Shown piece by piece: positions 25,662 through 35,029 of a DNA stretch of 64,000 nucleotides (positions are counted from its first letter, which is position 1; every line of letters begins with the position of its first letter). This DNA is from Leptospira biflexa serovar Patoc strain 'Patoc 1 (Paris)' (lineage in GTDB: Bacteria > Spirochaetota > Leptospiria > Leptospirales > Leptospiraceae), in the NCBI RefSeq assembly GCF_000017685.1, contig NC_010602.1:2808501-2872500 (forward strand), given 5' to 3'. The position numbers and the translations under genes are program-made. The notes beneath the pieces were generated by a model that had not been told where the DNA came from, searched no databases, and saw only the letters and a program-made list of their open reading frames with translations.

Positions 25662-27089
25662 ATGATCCAGACAAAAAAAGCAATTGGTTTCTTTTATGGT
25701 TTAGGTTTTTTAACATTCTCTTACCTGTTTATCAAAACAATTCAGATTGTATCTTTTTCAGATTTTTCGCTCTTCGAATGGCAACTAAAACAAACTTTCC
25801 AAGGATCATTACAACTTCCTTATCCTTTTATCAGAACAGACCCAAGTTTAGAATTTTTCCCTTTACCCAATTTATTTTTTCACCTAACAAATAATCGAAT
25901 CGATTCCACGTTTCCAAACTTATACCCAATTTTGTTATCTCCAATATTTCATTTTTTTGGTAGGGTTGGATTACAAATCACCCAACTTCTTCTTTTTTTT
26001 CTATCTCTATGGCTGTTTTTCCAAATGAAACGAGACCACTTCTTAACCTTATTACTCATGTTTGGTGCTTCTATCCCTATTTATACCAACTTAATACACG
26101 ATACAATATTGATATTTTTTTTAGAGATTTTACTTTTTTATGTTCTTCATAAAAAACTCATCTCAATAGCTTCATTTATCACGGTTACTTTGGTCTGGAT
26201 GAGGCCAGAAATGGTATTTCTGATTCTCCTTCTTCCATTTTACTTTGAATGGGAAACCATTTGGAAAAAGTATATTGTCTGGTTACTTGCGATCGGAATT
26301 TGTTTTGTTTGTATCAACTATTCCTTTTTTGGAACGGTTTTACCACTGAGAATCTTCAAAAACGGTAACTTCAAATGGAATTTGGAAATTTGTATTTATT
26401 TATTACGATTGCTTTTGGAACAGATTCCGATCTTTACTCTTTTTTTAATTCTTAGCCTTTACCAATGGTTTCAGAAGCAGAAATCATTTCACTCTCTGGC
26501 ATTAATCTTCATAACTGCTCTCGTCATAATATTGTCACCTAACACAGGTGGGCATAACACTCCACGGTATTTATATTTTCTTACTCCTTTTTATTTATTT
26601 TCCATTCATCAAATCGTTAAAAATAATTTGGTCAAAGAATGGAAATGGATGATCACCACCCTATTGATAAGCTTCTATTCGATTTACCAGCTGAATTACC
26701 AAACAAAAGAAATCATTAAAATTTCAAAATTCCAATCCAATACATTGTCTGCATTGAAAGAGATCCCAGAACAAACACTCGTATTCAATAATTCAGATTT
26801 TTCATTTGTGGCCATTCCCCTCTTGTATCAAAATAAAAATTTGATCTTACTCCGAAAATCGCCTGAAGAGTCGGGTTTTAGCAGTTTTCTTACATTAAAC
26901 AAAATCAATTCGTTTGTATTTGTGGAATTGCCTCCTTCCCCATATGAAATCCCCAATCCACTTTTGATTTCCAATTGCAGTTCCAATTGCAAATACACTC
27001 GAATCAAAACCTCCGCATTACCAAACACAATGTTACCCATTATCATTTCTACTTACCATCGAAATGGGGACTCGGAAACAAATTTCTGA
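25662..27089 (+). CDS. Polytopic membrane protein, GT-C glycosyltransferase-like
   Basis: A 475-aa protein with about ten membrane spans up to residue 350 and a soluble C-terminal domain of about 110 residues. The topology and the cytosolic stretch GGHNTPRYLYFLTPFYLF resemble dolichyl-phosphate-mannose-type GT-C enzymes and putative glycosyltransferases annotated in Leptospira. The acidic motif expected in the first periplasmic loop is not clear (SLFEWQLKQTF is the only candidate), so activity is unproven. Very AT-rich. Confidence 0.6.
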   Translation: MIQTKKAIGFFYGLGFLTFSYLFIKTIQIVSFSDFSLFEWQLKQTFQGSLQLPYPFIRTDPSLEFFPLPNLFFHLTNNRIDSTFPNLYPILLSPIFHFFGRVGLQITQLLLFFLSLWLFFQMKRDHFLTLLLMFGASIPIYTNLIHDTILIFFLEILLFYVLHKKLISIASFITVTLVWMRPEMVFLILLLPFYFEWETIWKKYIVWLLAIGICFVCINYSFFGTVLPLRIFKNGNFKWNLEICIYLLRLLLEQIPIFTLFLILSLYQWFQKQKSFHSLALIFITALVIILSPNTGGHNTPRYLYFLTPFYLFSIHQIVKNNLVKEWKWMITTLLISFYSIYQLNYQTKEIIKISKFQSNTLSALKEIPEQTLVFNNSDFSFVAIPLLYQNKNLILLRKSPEESGFSSFLTLNKINSFVFVELPPSPYEIPNPLLISNCSSNCKYTRIKTSALPNTMLPIIISTYHRNGDSETNF

Positions 27090-27134
27090 CTTGATTTCTA
27101 AATTGATACTGACTAGAGTAGAAGCGGAATAAAA

Positions 27135-28055
27135 ATGACTCAACCAAACCAATGCCCTAGCTGTGGTAGTACAAATATTTATCGAGAATCAGCAACCATT
27201 TACCGATGCTCCGATTGTTTCGACAAACTTCCGTCAGCTGCCATGTATGACAGTCCTCCACCAAAAGTTTATGGCACAAGTCAAAATACTGATACATTTT
27301 CTCTGACAAAATACAAATACGTTCTCATCGCTGTTGTTGTGGGATGGATGGTATTTGGAAGTATCATAACCGCAGTTTTCAATTCCAATTCACAAAACTC
27401 GTCTTCCATCCAAGAAGAAGAAAATCAATCCATTACCCTCGATCCCAATTTGAACGTAGTTGAAATCATCCCCGAAGGAGAATTTTTTTATGTCAATGGA
27501 TTCCCAGATAGCATCGGTAACACCTATTTTGTGGGAACATTTACGAATCGTAGCGGTCATTCTTTATTGATGCCGAAGTTTACGGTTACATTGCTCAGTG
27601 AAGATGGAACGAGTTTAGGGTCAAGTGATGGTTACGGCGAAAAAAATTTGATTGAGAATGATGAATCAGTCAGTTTCGAAGTATTGTGGTCATCCATTCC
27701 AAAATATCATCATTATGAAATTGCCGTTACTGCCACAACCTACCAAGGTGATTTAAATCGCCCTAATCTCAATTTAGATTCCATTCAATTAAAAAAAGTG
27801 AAAAACAAAGGAACAATCCTAACAGGAAAAATTCAGAATTCAGGAACTTCAATTGTAAATTTCACAAGGATCAAATGTTTGATCATTGGAGCCAATGATA
27901 AGGTGATTGATTATGCTAGTTTAGCATTAGAAAAGGAAGACTTTTTACCGAAAGAATCACAAACATTTTCATTTGAATTTTATCGATCAAAAGAATTCCC
28001 ATCTTTATACTATTGCGAAACTGATGGTATCAATAAAGAATCGAGTTCAAATTAA
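27135..28055 (+). CDS. Zinc-ribbon membrane protein with FxLYD-like domains
   Basis: Begins with a zinc ribbon (CPSCGSTNIY...YRCSDCF, four Cys between residues 7 and 32), then one membrane span (VLIAVVVGWMVFGSIITAVF, about residues 57-76). Two beta-rich modules follow outside the membrane, each with a pattern like GNTYFVGTFTNRSG and GTILTGKIQNSGTS, resembling FxLYD domains. The role is unknown; similar architectures occur in bacterial surface or stress proteins. It shares 4 bases with the convergent 101-aa gene. Confidence 0.65.
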   Translation: MTQPNQCPSCGSTNIYRESATIYRCSDCFDKLPSAAMYDSPPPKVYGTSQNTDTFSLTKYKYVLIAVVVGWMVFGSIITAVFNSNSQNSSSIQEEENQSITLDPNLNVVEIIPEGEFFYVNGFPDSIGNTYFVGTFTNRSGHSLLMPKFTVTLLSEDGTSLGSSDGYGEKNLIENDESVSFEVLWSSIPKYHHYEIAVTATTYQGDLNRPNLNLDSIQLKKVKNKGTILTGKIQNSGTSIVNFTRIKCLIIGANDKVIDYASLALEKEDFLPKESQTFSFEFYRSKEFPSLYYCETDGINKESSSN

Positions 28056-28357
28056 TCCCATTGTTTGTGGAGGACTTGGTAAAAATTTTCGATCGATTTG
28101 TCCAAATTTTGTGTTCTCCAATAAGGATTACTTTCGAGTGAAATTTGTACATGTTTGACAACACTCCTGATAAAACTTGTCCGATCAATTTTTGATCCCT
28201 TTTCCAGTTTTTCAAAACTCGTGTTTCTTGCTGATAACTCTTTTTTCAAAGCTGAAGATATCACAATTACAGCATCATCTGTTGTTAGGCGATGCTCCAT
28301 AATTAATAACTCAGCAGCTTCCTTGATCAATTTCATTTGGCGATCGCTTACAGACAT
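28052..28357 (-). CDS. Hypothetical helical protein, 101 aa
   Basis: A small, soluble, helical protein with no recognised family. The first half (SDRQMKLIKEAAELLIMEHR, then TTDDAVIVISSAL) could form a DNA-binding or dimerisation bundle, but no motif decides this. Its stop overlaps the zinc-ribbon gene's stop tail-to-tail. It is divergent from the STAS gene. Confidence 0.6.
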   Translation of the reverse strand: MSVSDRQMKLIKEAAELLIMEHRLTTDDAVIVISSALKKELSARNTSFEKLEKGSKIDRTSFIRSVVKHVQISLESNPYWRTQNLDKSIENFYQVLHKQWD

Positions 28358-28464
28358 AAGGAAAATCTATTTGATAGAAAAGATTCCAAAAAACAAGACA
28401 GAATTTGAAATTTGTTTTGAAAAAATCTTTCAATATTTACAATACCAGTCAAAAAGGGACAACA

Positions 28465-28749
28465 TTGGCTGTTGTCATCAAAATCAAAAACGAAGACATT
28501 TCGTTCGATGGTTTGAGTGGGTTTCGAGAAAGAATTATGTCTACCATTCAAAATTCCAAAGAGGATGTCCAACTCGATTTCACAGAGATTACCATGTCCT
28601 TGGACAGCGCCACCATTGGTGAACTCATGAAATACCATGCAGCTCTGGAATCACAAAACCTTCAGTTACAAATCTCAGGCGTCAATAAGTTGATTCGGAC
28701 TGTTTTCCGTCTGAACAAATTGGACACCATCCTCCATTTAATCGATTAA
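28465..28749 (+). CDS. STAS-domain protein (anti-sigma antagonist-like)
   Basis: I choose a TTG start at 28465 because AGGG (28455-28458) lies six bases upstream and the STAS fold begins there; the open frame extends 20 codons further to another TTG. The 94-aa product has the STAS pattern: VVIKIKNEDISFDG, VQLDFTEITMSLDSATIGELM and LQISGVNKLIRTVFRLNKL. In anti-sigma antagonists a Ser in the DSxG position is phosphorylated; here the block reads LDSATIGEL, so Ser may fill that role. No partner kinase is adjacent. Confidence 0.7.
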   Translation: MAVVIKIKNEDISFDGLSGFRERIMSTIQNSKEDVQLDFTEITMSLDSATIGELMKYHAALESQNLQLQISGVNKLIRTVFRLNKLDTILHLID

Positions 28750-28839
28750 AATTCGTACCTGTACGTAAGGAACGGATTCCAAGGAGTCTTGGAAACCATC
28801 TTTGTTTTTGATCATCAATTTGATCCGTCTGATCCATGT

Positions 28840-29964
28840 ATGAATCGGTTGTTCCCCTTAAGTGCATTCATCCTTCTTCTCACATTGGGTTGTGCCAAAA
28901 AAGACCAAGAATCCTACCTTTGGGCTTTGGCCTTACTTGGCTCACAATCCTCTGGTTTTACAAGTACCACTCCTGAGAATCCGAATTCCGATCCAACGGG
29001 ATCCATCCCAATCAAAATTCACATTACTATCCTCCCAGCACCCTCGACGCAAAACCTATGCCCAAATTATGGTGGAGTCTTCATTCAGTATAAAAAAGGA
29101 GATGAAACAAGCTGTTCGGCCAACAATTGGGATCTAACTTGCGTTTCATTTTTGTACAATCCGGATGGCTCTACCAAGATGTTGGATTCCAGAAGTTTTA
29201 TAGGAATCAATTGGAATGATGACGTAGAATTACCATCCAATTTCCTACCTTCACAATTTATATCCAATTTGGTTTGTTTCAAACAACAAATTCCGCCAAA
29301 CAAGGATCATGTGGAAATGTATAGTTTCCAATTACAATCCATCAAAAGTAACAACGTCGTTTGTGAATCAACATGGAATGAGAACCAATGTGTGGATACT
29401 ATACCCATCATTGGACGAGCCGAGTTTATCTTTCCAAAGGAATTTCCCATCCTCTCCTCAGATGGAGATGGCCATGCGGGTTCCCAAACCCTTCTATTAA
29501 AGTTCATCACAGAAGATTCTTTGTACACAACTTGTACATACTTTGGAAACGAACACCGAAAATTGAATGGATTTACAGAAAATGCCTACATCGCTGGAAA
29601 TGGAAACCAAGATGGTGGATTAGGAAGCTGTCGACAATGTGATTCCGATTATTGTGAATCGATTGATCCAAATACGGGAACTTTGATAAGTCTAACGCCG
29701 AAGAACGAATTCAAAATTCCGATAGGAACACTCGTAACGGTTCAAAAAGAGATCATCATGGTTGTCGTCAAAGGACAAGGTCCAGGCAAACATAGCGTTC
29801 GATGGAATTTACAAGGATTCAACCAATGGATTGTCACCAATCAACTACCAGTCTTCCTTTCCAATAGTAATGTACTGTTTGTTTTTATGTTCCCAATATT
29901 ACTAACTACGTTTCTAGTCATCCTAAAACTCAAAAAGAAACGGATGCAAACAAGGAAAGAGTAA
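28840..29964 (+). CDS. Cys-rich lipoprotein with C-terminal membrane segment
   Basis: The ATG at 28840 gives a lipoprotein signal (FILLLTLGC, Cys18); the open frame upstream has no signal. The exported part has at least nine further Cys residues, clustered in GSCRQCDSDYCESID and elsewhere, plus a GDGHAGSQ turn. A hydrophobic helix near the end (LFVFMFPILLTTFLVI) with a basic tail resembles a C-terminal sorting or anchoring segment. This is unusual in a lipoprotein and would give two membrane attachments. No family recognised. Confidence 0.65.
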   Translation: MNRLFPLSAFILLLTLGCAKKDQESYLWALALLGSQSSGFTSTTPENPNSDPTGSIPIKIHITILPAPSTQNLCPNYGGVFIQYKKGDETSCSANNWDLTCVSFLYNPDGSTKMLDSRSFIGINWNDDVELPSNFLPSQFISNLVCFKQQIPPNKDHVEMYSFQLQSIKSNNVVCESTWNENQCVDTIPIIGRAEFIFPKEFPILSSDGDGHAGSQTLLLKFITEDSLYTTCTYFGNEHRKLNGFTENAYIAGNGNQDGGLGSCRQCDSDYCESIDPNTGTLISLTPKNEFKIPIGTLVTVQKEIIMVVVKGQGPGKHSVRWNLQGFNQWIVTNQLPVFLSNSNVLFVFMFPILLTTFLVILKLKKKRMQTRKE

Positions 29965-29969
29965 GTGAT

Positions 29970-31220
29970 TTACTTCGTTTCGTTTTGAATCGGAAGCGAA
30001 ATTTGAAAGGCTACTTTTGTTTTGGGAGCTCCATTCCAATCGAAATGGTCTTTCACATTAAAAATGGAGATTTTTCCATTATGTTTTTTGATGCAAGTGT
30101 CTACATAACTCAATCCCAATCCAAAATCTAAAGTACCATATGATTCAAATACACTTTTCGACAAACGATAGAAGGGCTCAAATATCAAATTTTCAAATTG
30201 AATTGGAATCCCAACAGATCCATCAAAATTAGCTGTTGGTTCATTATAGATTGCACATTTGAACCATTCATTTTCCATTTTTATGATGATGGTGATAGTT
30301 GTATCAGGAAATGAAAATTTACAGGCGTTTGTAATGATTTCAGTAAATGATTTTTTAAAGCATGATTTGTTGATAAGGAGATTCTGAGTTGAATGATGAT
30401 TGTGAATATCGCTGATTACGATTTTATGTTTTTGAATTTCCAAAATATGAGACATTTCATCGATCCAACCTTTCATCTCTAGGTACAATTCAAACATGGT
30501 TAACTTTTCAAATGATGGTTGTGTTGTGATCAAAGAGTCAATTTCTGCAAAAGCATTTAATGATTTTTCTGCCATATCTGCATTCGTTTGGATGAGTTCC
30601 ATGAGTTCAGATTCAATCTTATAATACTTTCCATCAAATTCAGAAGTATCATTTACCATTTTTAAGATGGAGACCAAAGCTCCAAATCCTGCTCCTTGGC
30701 AAAAACTATGTTTTAAACTTTCAAAGAGATTTTGATTTTGCCTTTTCAATTTCCCAATGGAATTCATTTTTTCTTTCCATTGTATCCATTCCAATTGACC
30801 TTCCAATCGTAATTGGTGCTCTTTACGAGAAATGGTTTCAATCCGTTTCATCTCATAAAATTCAAAAGCACGTTTTACCTTTAAGGCAATTTCAAAATTC
30901 TGGATCGGTTTGATGATATAATCAAAGGCACCCATTTTCATGACTTTGACAATGAGTTTGGGATCAGAATTTCCTGTGATCATCATAATCACAGGTTCTA
31001 CATCTCCGATTTTTAAACTGGAGATGAGCTCATCACCATTGAGTCCAGGCATTTCATAATCTGTGATGACAACAGGAAACGGTTTTTCTAAATAAGAAGC
31101 CAATGCTGATTTGCCATCTTTGGCAAGTACGACTTGGTAACCAAGTTCCGAGAGTTGTTGTTTTAAATAAAAACCTAAAACACCATCATCTTCAGCAACT
31201 AATATCCGTTTCTCTTTCAA
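29970..31220 (-). CDS. Receiver-histidine-kinase hybrid
   Basis: An N-terminal receiver domain (Asp54 in VITDYEMPG, Lys104 in IIKPIQ) is joined by a coiled coil to a kinase module. The ATPase part has an N box (FTEIITNACKFS), an F-like block (FEPFYRLSKS) and a G box (LDFGLGLSYV). The usual HE-x-R-x-P H box is absent; the only nearby candidate is His171 in SLKHSFCQGAGFG. No sensor or membrane segment is present. It may be the middle member of a phosphorelay. It ends 6 bases from the convergent lipoprotein gene. Confidence 0.8.
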   Translation of the reverse strand: MKEKRILVAEDDGVLGFYLKQQLSELGYQVVLAKDGKSALASYLEKPFPVVITDYEMPGLNGDELISSLKIGDVEPVIMMITGNSDPKLIVKVMKMGAFDYIIKPIQNFEIALKVKRAFEFYEMKRIETISRKEHQLRLEGQLEWIQWKEKMNSIGKLKRQNQNLFESLKHSFCQGAGFGALVSILKMVNDTSEFDGKYYKIESELMELIQTNADMAEKSLNAFAEIDSLITTQPSFEKLTMFELYLEMKGWIDEMSHILEIQKHKIVISDIHNHHSTQNLLINKSCFKKSFTEIITNACKFSFPDTTITIIIKMENEWFKCAIYNEPTANFDGSVGIPIQFENLIFEPFYRLSKSVFESYGTLDFGLGLSYVDTCIKKHNGKISIFNVKDHFDWNGAPKTKVAFQISLPIQNETK

Positions 31221-31333
31221 AAATGATCCTTTGAATCACTGTAAACTCAAACTAAACAAGTTTCAGATTTTTGAAATCACTTTGATCCTTCCTTCTATCT
31301 CCTGAATCGATCAGTAGAAATACTCATTGAATA

Positions 31334-34300
31334 TTAAGAATGAATCTCAGTTAAATCTAATTTTCGTCTTCTGAAATACTTTACAATTTCCGAATACAGT
31401 AACAAAACCAGTGTTCCGTGAAAGGCAAATCCGTATACATGAATCGGTAGTGGAGCGAAATAATAGATTGAACTTAGTTCTGTATAAAAAAACAAATAAC
31501 ACAAAAGAATGGAAAACCCAATTCCGATCCAAATGATTCGGTTTGCAAATAAATCCATACGGAATACGGATTCTATCCTAGATCTTTTACTTAAAACGTT
31601 TGCAATTTGCACAGTAATCGTTGGAAAGAAGAAAGCGGTTAAGGATTGTAAATACTCTGGGCTAGCTTTCGCCATATTCAAACCTTCTGGAGATTTTGGC
31701 ATCACTCCTCCACATTCGGTATAAACAAAGTAAAAGTATGTACTGAAACATGCTCCAAACAAAATCATTCCTTCCTTAAAATAGGAATTTAGGATGAATC
31801 GTAATGAAATCAATTTTTCATCTCGATTTCTTGGCTTACGATTCATGATCCCTTTTTCAGGAGGTTCAGAACCAAGTCCCATTGCTGGGATTAAGTCTGT
31901 ACCCACATCCACAGCAAGAACACCCATCACCGTCATCAAGAGAGGAAATCCAGGAATCATCGCCCAAAGTAAAAAAGGAATTAACTCTTGGGGGTTTGAA
32001 TTCAAAACATAAGCCGAAAATTTGCGAATATTATCAAATACCCCACGTCCTTCTTCAATTGCCGAAACAATCGTTGCAAAATCATCATCTACAATGATCA
32101 TTCGTGCTGCTTCTTTAGCAACCTCCGTCCCACGTTTACCCATTGCAATCCCAATGTCCGCTTTTTTTAAGGCTGGACCATCATTGACTCCATCTCCTGT
32201 TACAGCCACAATCTCACCTAATTCTTGCAATATGGTAACAATTCGTAATTTTTGCGAAGGAGACACTCGAGCAAATATTGGTTCACCTTTCCTAACCCAT
32301 TCACGAAGACTGACATCTGTCATTTGGTCAATTTGGACTCCTGTGATGACAACAGGTTTTTCACCCCCAATTCCAATACTTCGTCCTACCGATTCTGCCG
32401 TGAGCGGATGGTCACCTGTGATCATAAGGATCCGAATGCCTGCTGTATGGCATTTTGTAATTGCATCTGGGACTGTTGGCCGAATGGGATCCGACAAACA
32501 ACAATGACCCAAATACACCATATCTTTTTCTACATTCAATAGTGTCATTTGGTCCAATGGACCTGATTGGTTGGAAATCATTTGATAAGAAAATGCTAAG
32601 ATCCGGTTCCCTTGTCTTGCGGATGCATCTGATGCATTTTGTAATGACTTCCTTTTTTCCTCATCTAGAGGAACAACAGATCCATTTTCATATACGTGTG
32701 TACAGATTGTTAGTATTTCAGCAGGGCCACCTTTTGCATAAACAATTGCAAAATCCTCATTTTGGACAACCACACTCATACGTTTTCGTATCGAATCAAA
32801 ACCATTGGTAAAAACTCGTTTCCCGGAAGTATTGTGAATCCTTCCAGATGCAAGGTACAATAAAGAAAGTTCAGTTGGATCACCGAGTGGATTTGGAACC
32901 AAAGAAGCATTATTACAATAATAACCACATTCTAGTAAGAGTTGACTACCTTCTCGATTGGAAAGTTCATCTGGCGAAAGGTATTTCGAATCAAAAAATA
33001 ATTCAGTCACTCGCATTTGGTTTTGAGTGAGAGTACCCGTTTTATCGGAGCAGATAACAGTCGTACAACCCAATGTTTCAACACTTGACAAATCCTTTAA
33101 AATTGCGTTGCGTTTTGCCATTCTAGACACACCTAACGCTAGTGATAGGGTCACTGTTGGCAATAAACCTTCTGGAACATTCGCCACAAAGATGCCGATA
33201 AAAAACAAAAAGGCTTGGACAAAACTGAGACCAGCAACCCAGTATCCGAGGATCAAAAAGACCACTCCAATGCTAAAAGCAAAGAGTGAAATGGAGATCA
33301 CAGTTTGGCGGAGTTGTTTTTGTAGTGGACTCTCCACCCTTTTGATTTTGGAAGTTAATCCAGCAATTTGTCCAATTTCAGTCGACTGTCCTGTCCCAAA
33401 AACAACAGCTTTCGTTTTGCCTTTGATAAGGGAACTACCAGCAAATAGGATGTTTGGCATCTCCAACCACAAAAATTTTCCTTCCAATACAATTTGATTT
33501 TCTGATTTATAACGACGCGCCGAAGTTGATTCTCCTGTTAAAGATGAATTGTCCACTTCCACATCTTCGGATTCAATGATTCGACAATCAGCAGGCACAA
33601 TGTCCCCTTCCGCCAGAACAAGCAAATCTCCTGGCACGATTTCATCGGCGGGAACCGTTAATACATTCCCTCCCCGAATGACAGGACATTCATTGGCAAG
33701 TAACTTTCGTAAGGCTTCTACTGCGTGATCTGATTTTGATTCTTGAAAAAAAGAAAATATCCCATTTATCAAAACAACAATAAAGATTGCGAGACCTAAC
33801 TCTGGCATATCCACACCTGGCACAAAGCAGAGGCCAGTTGCTACCCATAATAAAATGGCAAAAAGATTAAAAAAACTTTTTATAAATTTCCAAATCATGG
33901 GAACTGATTTTTCTTTTTCAATTACATTTTTACCAAACGTTGATAATCGAATTTTTGCTTCCTTTTCAGTGAGACCAATTTGTAAATCTGTTTGTAATTC
34001 GAAGGCAATTTGAGAATGATTTAAGTTTTTATAACTTGGTTTCATATTGACTTCGCCGCGTTGGACTACACTTAAAACGTCTACCTCCTTCTCGCATGAC
34101 ATCAGTTCATCAAAAATTTGGGGCAAAAGTGACGATAAGCCATGTAACAAACGTAAATGGAGAGATGGTAAGTTTTCAGGGATCATTTGGAATAATACCA
34201 AACGAATATGTTTGTCACCCACAATGATTCCTTGGGGGAGAATGAATAAAAACAATTCTGGAGATTTGATTTTTTTGGATCGAAAATGAGGGATCAAAAT

Positions 34301-34474
34301 ACTTTGTCCAATCGACTCAAATGTTTGATTGGGAATGGATTGAAAATGGTTTTGGATTTCTTCTCGGATTTCCAATTCCCTAATTTTATTCAGTAAAGAA
34401 TTGTGAACATCATCCCAATTTTTTGAATCATTCAAAATTTGAATGGAATCAACATTTAAGTATTCCAGGAGCAT
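31334..34474 (-). CDS. P2-type cation ATPase with N-terminal PTS EIIA-like domain
   Basis: Residues about 150-1046 form a complete P2-type ATPase: an N-terminal cation-ATPase segment (LTEKEAKIRLSTFGKN), the actuator TGES, the membrane motif NVPEGLLPTV, the phosphorylation site ICSDKTGTLTQNQM (about residue 477) and the hinge TGDGVNDGPALKKADIG. The wording around PEGLL and VETLG is closest to the Na,K-ATPase-like P2C group. Residues 1-145 are an extra domain resembling PTS EIIA type 2 / PtsN: SIGQSILIPHFRS contains a His63 that matches the phosphorylated His, followed by the family's HLRLLHGLSSLL block. The transported ion is not determined. Confidence 0.85.
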   Translation of the reverse strand: MLLEYLNVDSIQILNDSKNWDDVHNSLLNKIRELEIREEIQNHFQSIPNQTFESIGQSILIPHFRSKKIKSPELFLFILPQGIIVGDKHIRLVLFQMIPENLPSLHLRLLHGLSSLLPQIFDELMSCEKEVDVLSVVQRGEVNMKPSYKNLNHSQIAFELQTDLQIGLTEKEAKIRLSTFGKNVIEKEKSVPMIWKFIKSFFNLFAILLWVATGLCFVPGVDMPELGLAIFIVVLINGIFSFFQESKSDHAVEALRKLLANECPVIRGGNVLTVPADEIVPGDLLVLAEGDIVPADCRIIESEDVEVDNSSLTGESTSARRYKSENQIVLEGKFLWLEMPNILFAGSSLIKGKTKAVVFGTGQSTEIGQIAGLTSKIKRVESPLQKQLRQTVISISLFAFSIGVVFLILGYWVAGLSFVQAFLFFIGIFVANVPEGLLPTVTLSLALGVSRMAKRNAILKDLSSVETLGCTTVICSDKTGTLTQNQMRVTELFFDSKYLSPDELSNREGSQLLLECGYYCNNASLVPNPLGDPTELSLLYLASGRIHNTSGKRVFTNGFDSIRKRMSVVVQNEDFAIVYAKGGPAEILTICTHVYENGSVVPLDEEKRKSLQNASDASARQGNRILAFSYQMISNQSGPLDQMTLLNVEKDMVYLGHCCLSDPIRPTVPDAITKCHTAGIRILMITGDHPLTAESVGRSIGIGGEKPVVITGVQIDQMTDVSLREWVRKGEPIFARVSPSQKLRIVTILQELGEIVAVTGDGVNDGPALKKADIGIAMGKRGTEVAKEAARMIIVDDDFATIVSAIEEGRGVFDNIRKFSAYVLNSNPQELIPFLLWAMIPGFPLLMTVMGVLAVDVGTDLIPAMGLGSEPPEKGIMNRKPRNRDEKLISLRFILNSYFKEGMILFGACFSTYFYFVYTECGGVMPKSPEGLNMAKASPEYLQSLTAFFFPTITVQIANVLSKRSRIESVFRMDLFANRIIWIGIGFSILLCYLFFYTELSSIYYFAPLPIHVYGFAFHGTLVLLLYSEIVKYFRRRKLDLTEIHS

Positions 34475-34593
34475 GGCTCCATCTGACTCTTATTGGATCA
34501 AAATTCTATCTATTTTTTTCTTTTACCTTTTTCGCCTGTTTTGGCACCATTTTGAATTTCGGCTCCAAAGATCAGGTTTCGCATATGATTCAG

Positions 34594-35016
34594 TTAATCT
34601 AAAAATATTTCTTTGGGTGCTTTTGGGTACCGTTGTTGGATTCCATCCCACCAAACATCGGTACTAAATGCGGCTGATTCTGAAATCTGCCATTTCCCAT
34701 TTACTTTTTTGAACAAAGCTTCCACATGGCAACAGTCATAAGGTAAATCTTCTGAAAGATCAATTTCCTTCCCATCTTTCCTTTTTGCAACACCACGAAA
34801 CCAAGCAAAATCTCCTGCGACTTTAAAATGTTCGACGACAAATATAAATTCCTGTTTGAATTCATTCGACATTCTTGCACGTAATAGATCGAGTAAATAG
34901 GACCTTTCTACTTCGTTTGTTTTTGATTTTATTTTATAATTCTGGATTGTTTGTTGGGATAATAGACTCACACTGAAAAAGATCGCGATGAAAATATAAA
35001 CAAATTTGCGGCTCAA
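34594..35016 (-). CDS. Exported hypothetical protein, 140 aa
   Basis: Has a signal peptide (FVYIFIAIFFSVSLLSQ) and a small mature domain with NTF2/SnoaL-like order: a helix RSYLLDLLRARMSNEF, then strands FIFVVEHFKVAGDFAWFRGVAK and HVEALFKKVNGKWQISESAAF. The ending WWDGIQQRYPKAPKE is distinctive. Two adjacent Cys (YDCCH) could bind metal or form a disulphide. The SDR gene ends 14 bases before its start on the same strand, so both are probably co-transcribed. Confidence 0.68.
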   Translation of the reverse strand: MSRKFVYIFIAIFFSVSLLSQQTIQNYKIKSKTNEVERSYLLDLLRARMSNEFKQEFIFVVEHFKVAGDFAWFRGVAKRKDGKEIDLSEDLPYDCCHVEALFKKVNGKWQISESAAFSTDVWWDGIQQRYPKAPKEIFLD

Positions 35017-35029
35017 AATTTAATTCCCC

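Noticed and set aside
28405..28464. Longer STAS protein starting at a TTG at 28405
   Set aside because: No ribosome site there; the TTG at 28465 has AGGG at good spacing and begins exactly at the domain.
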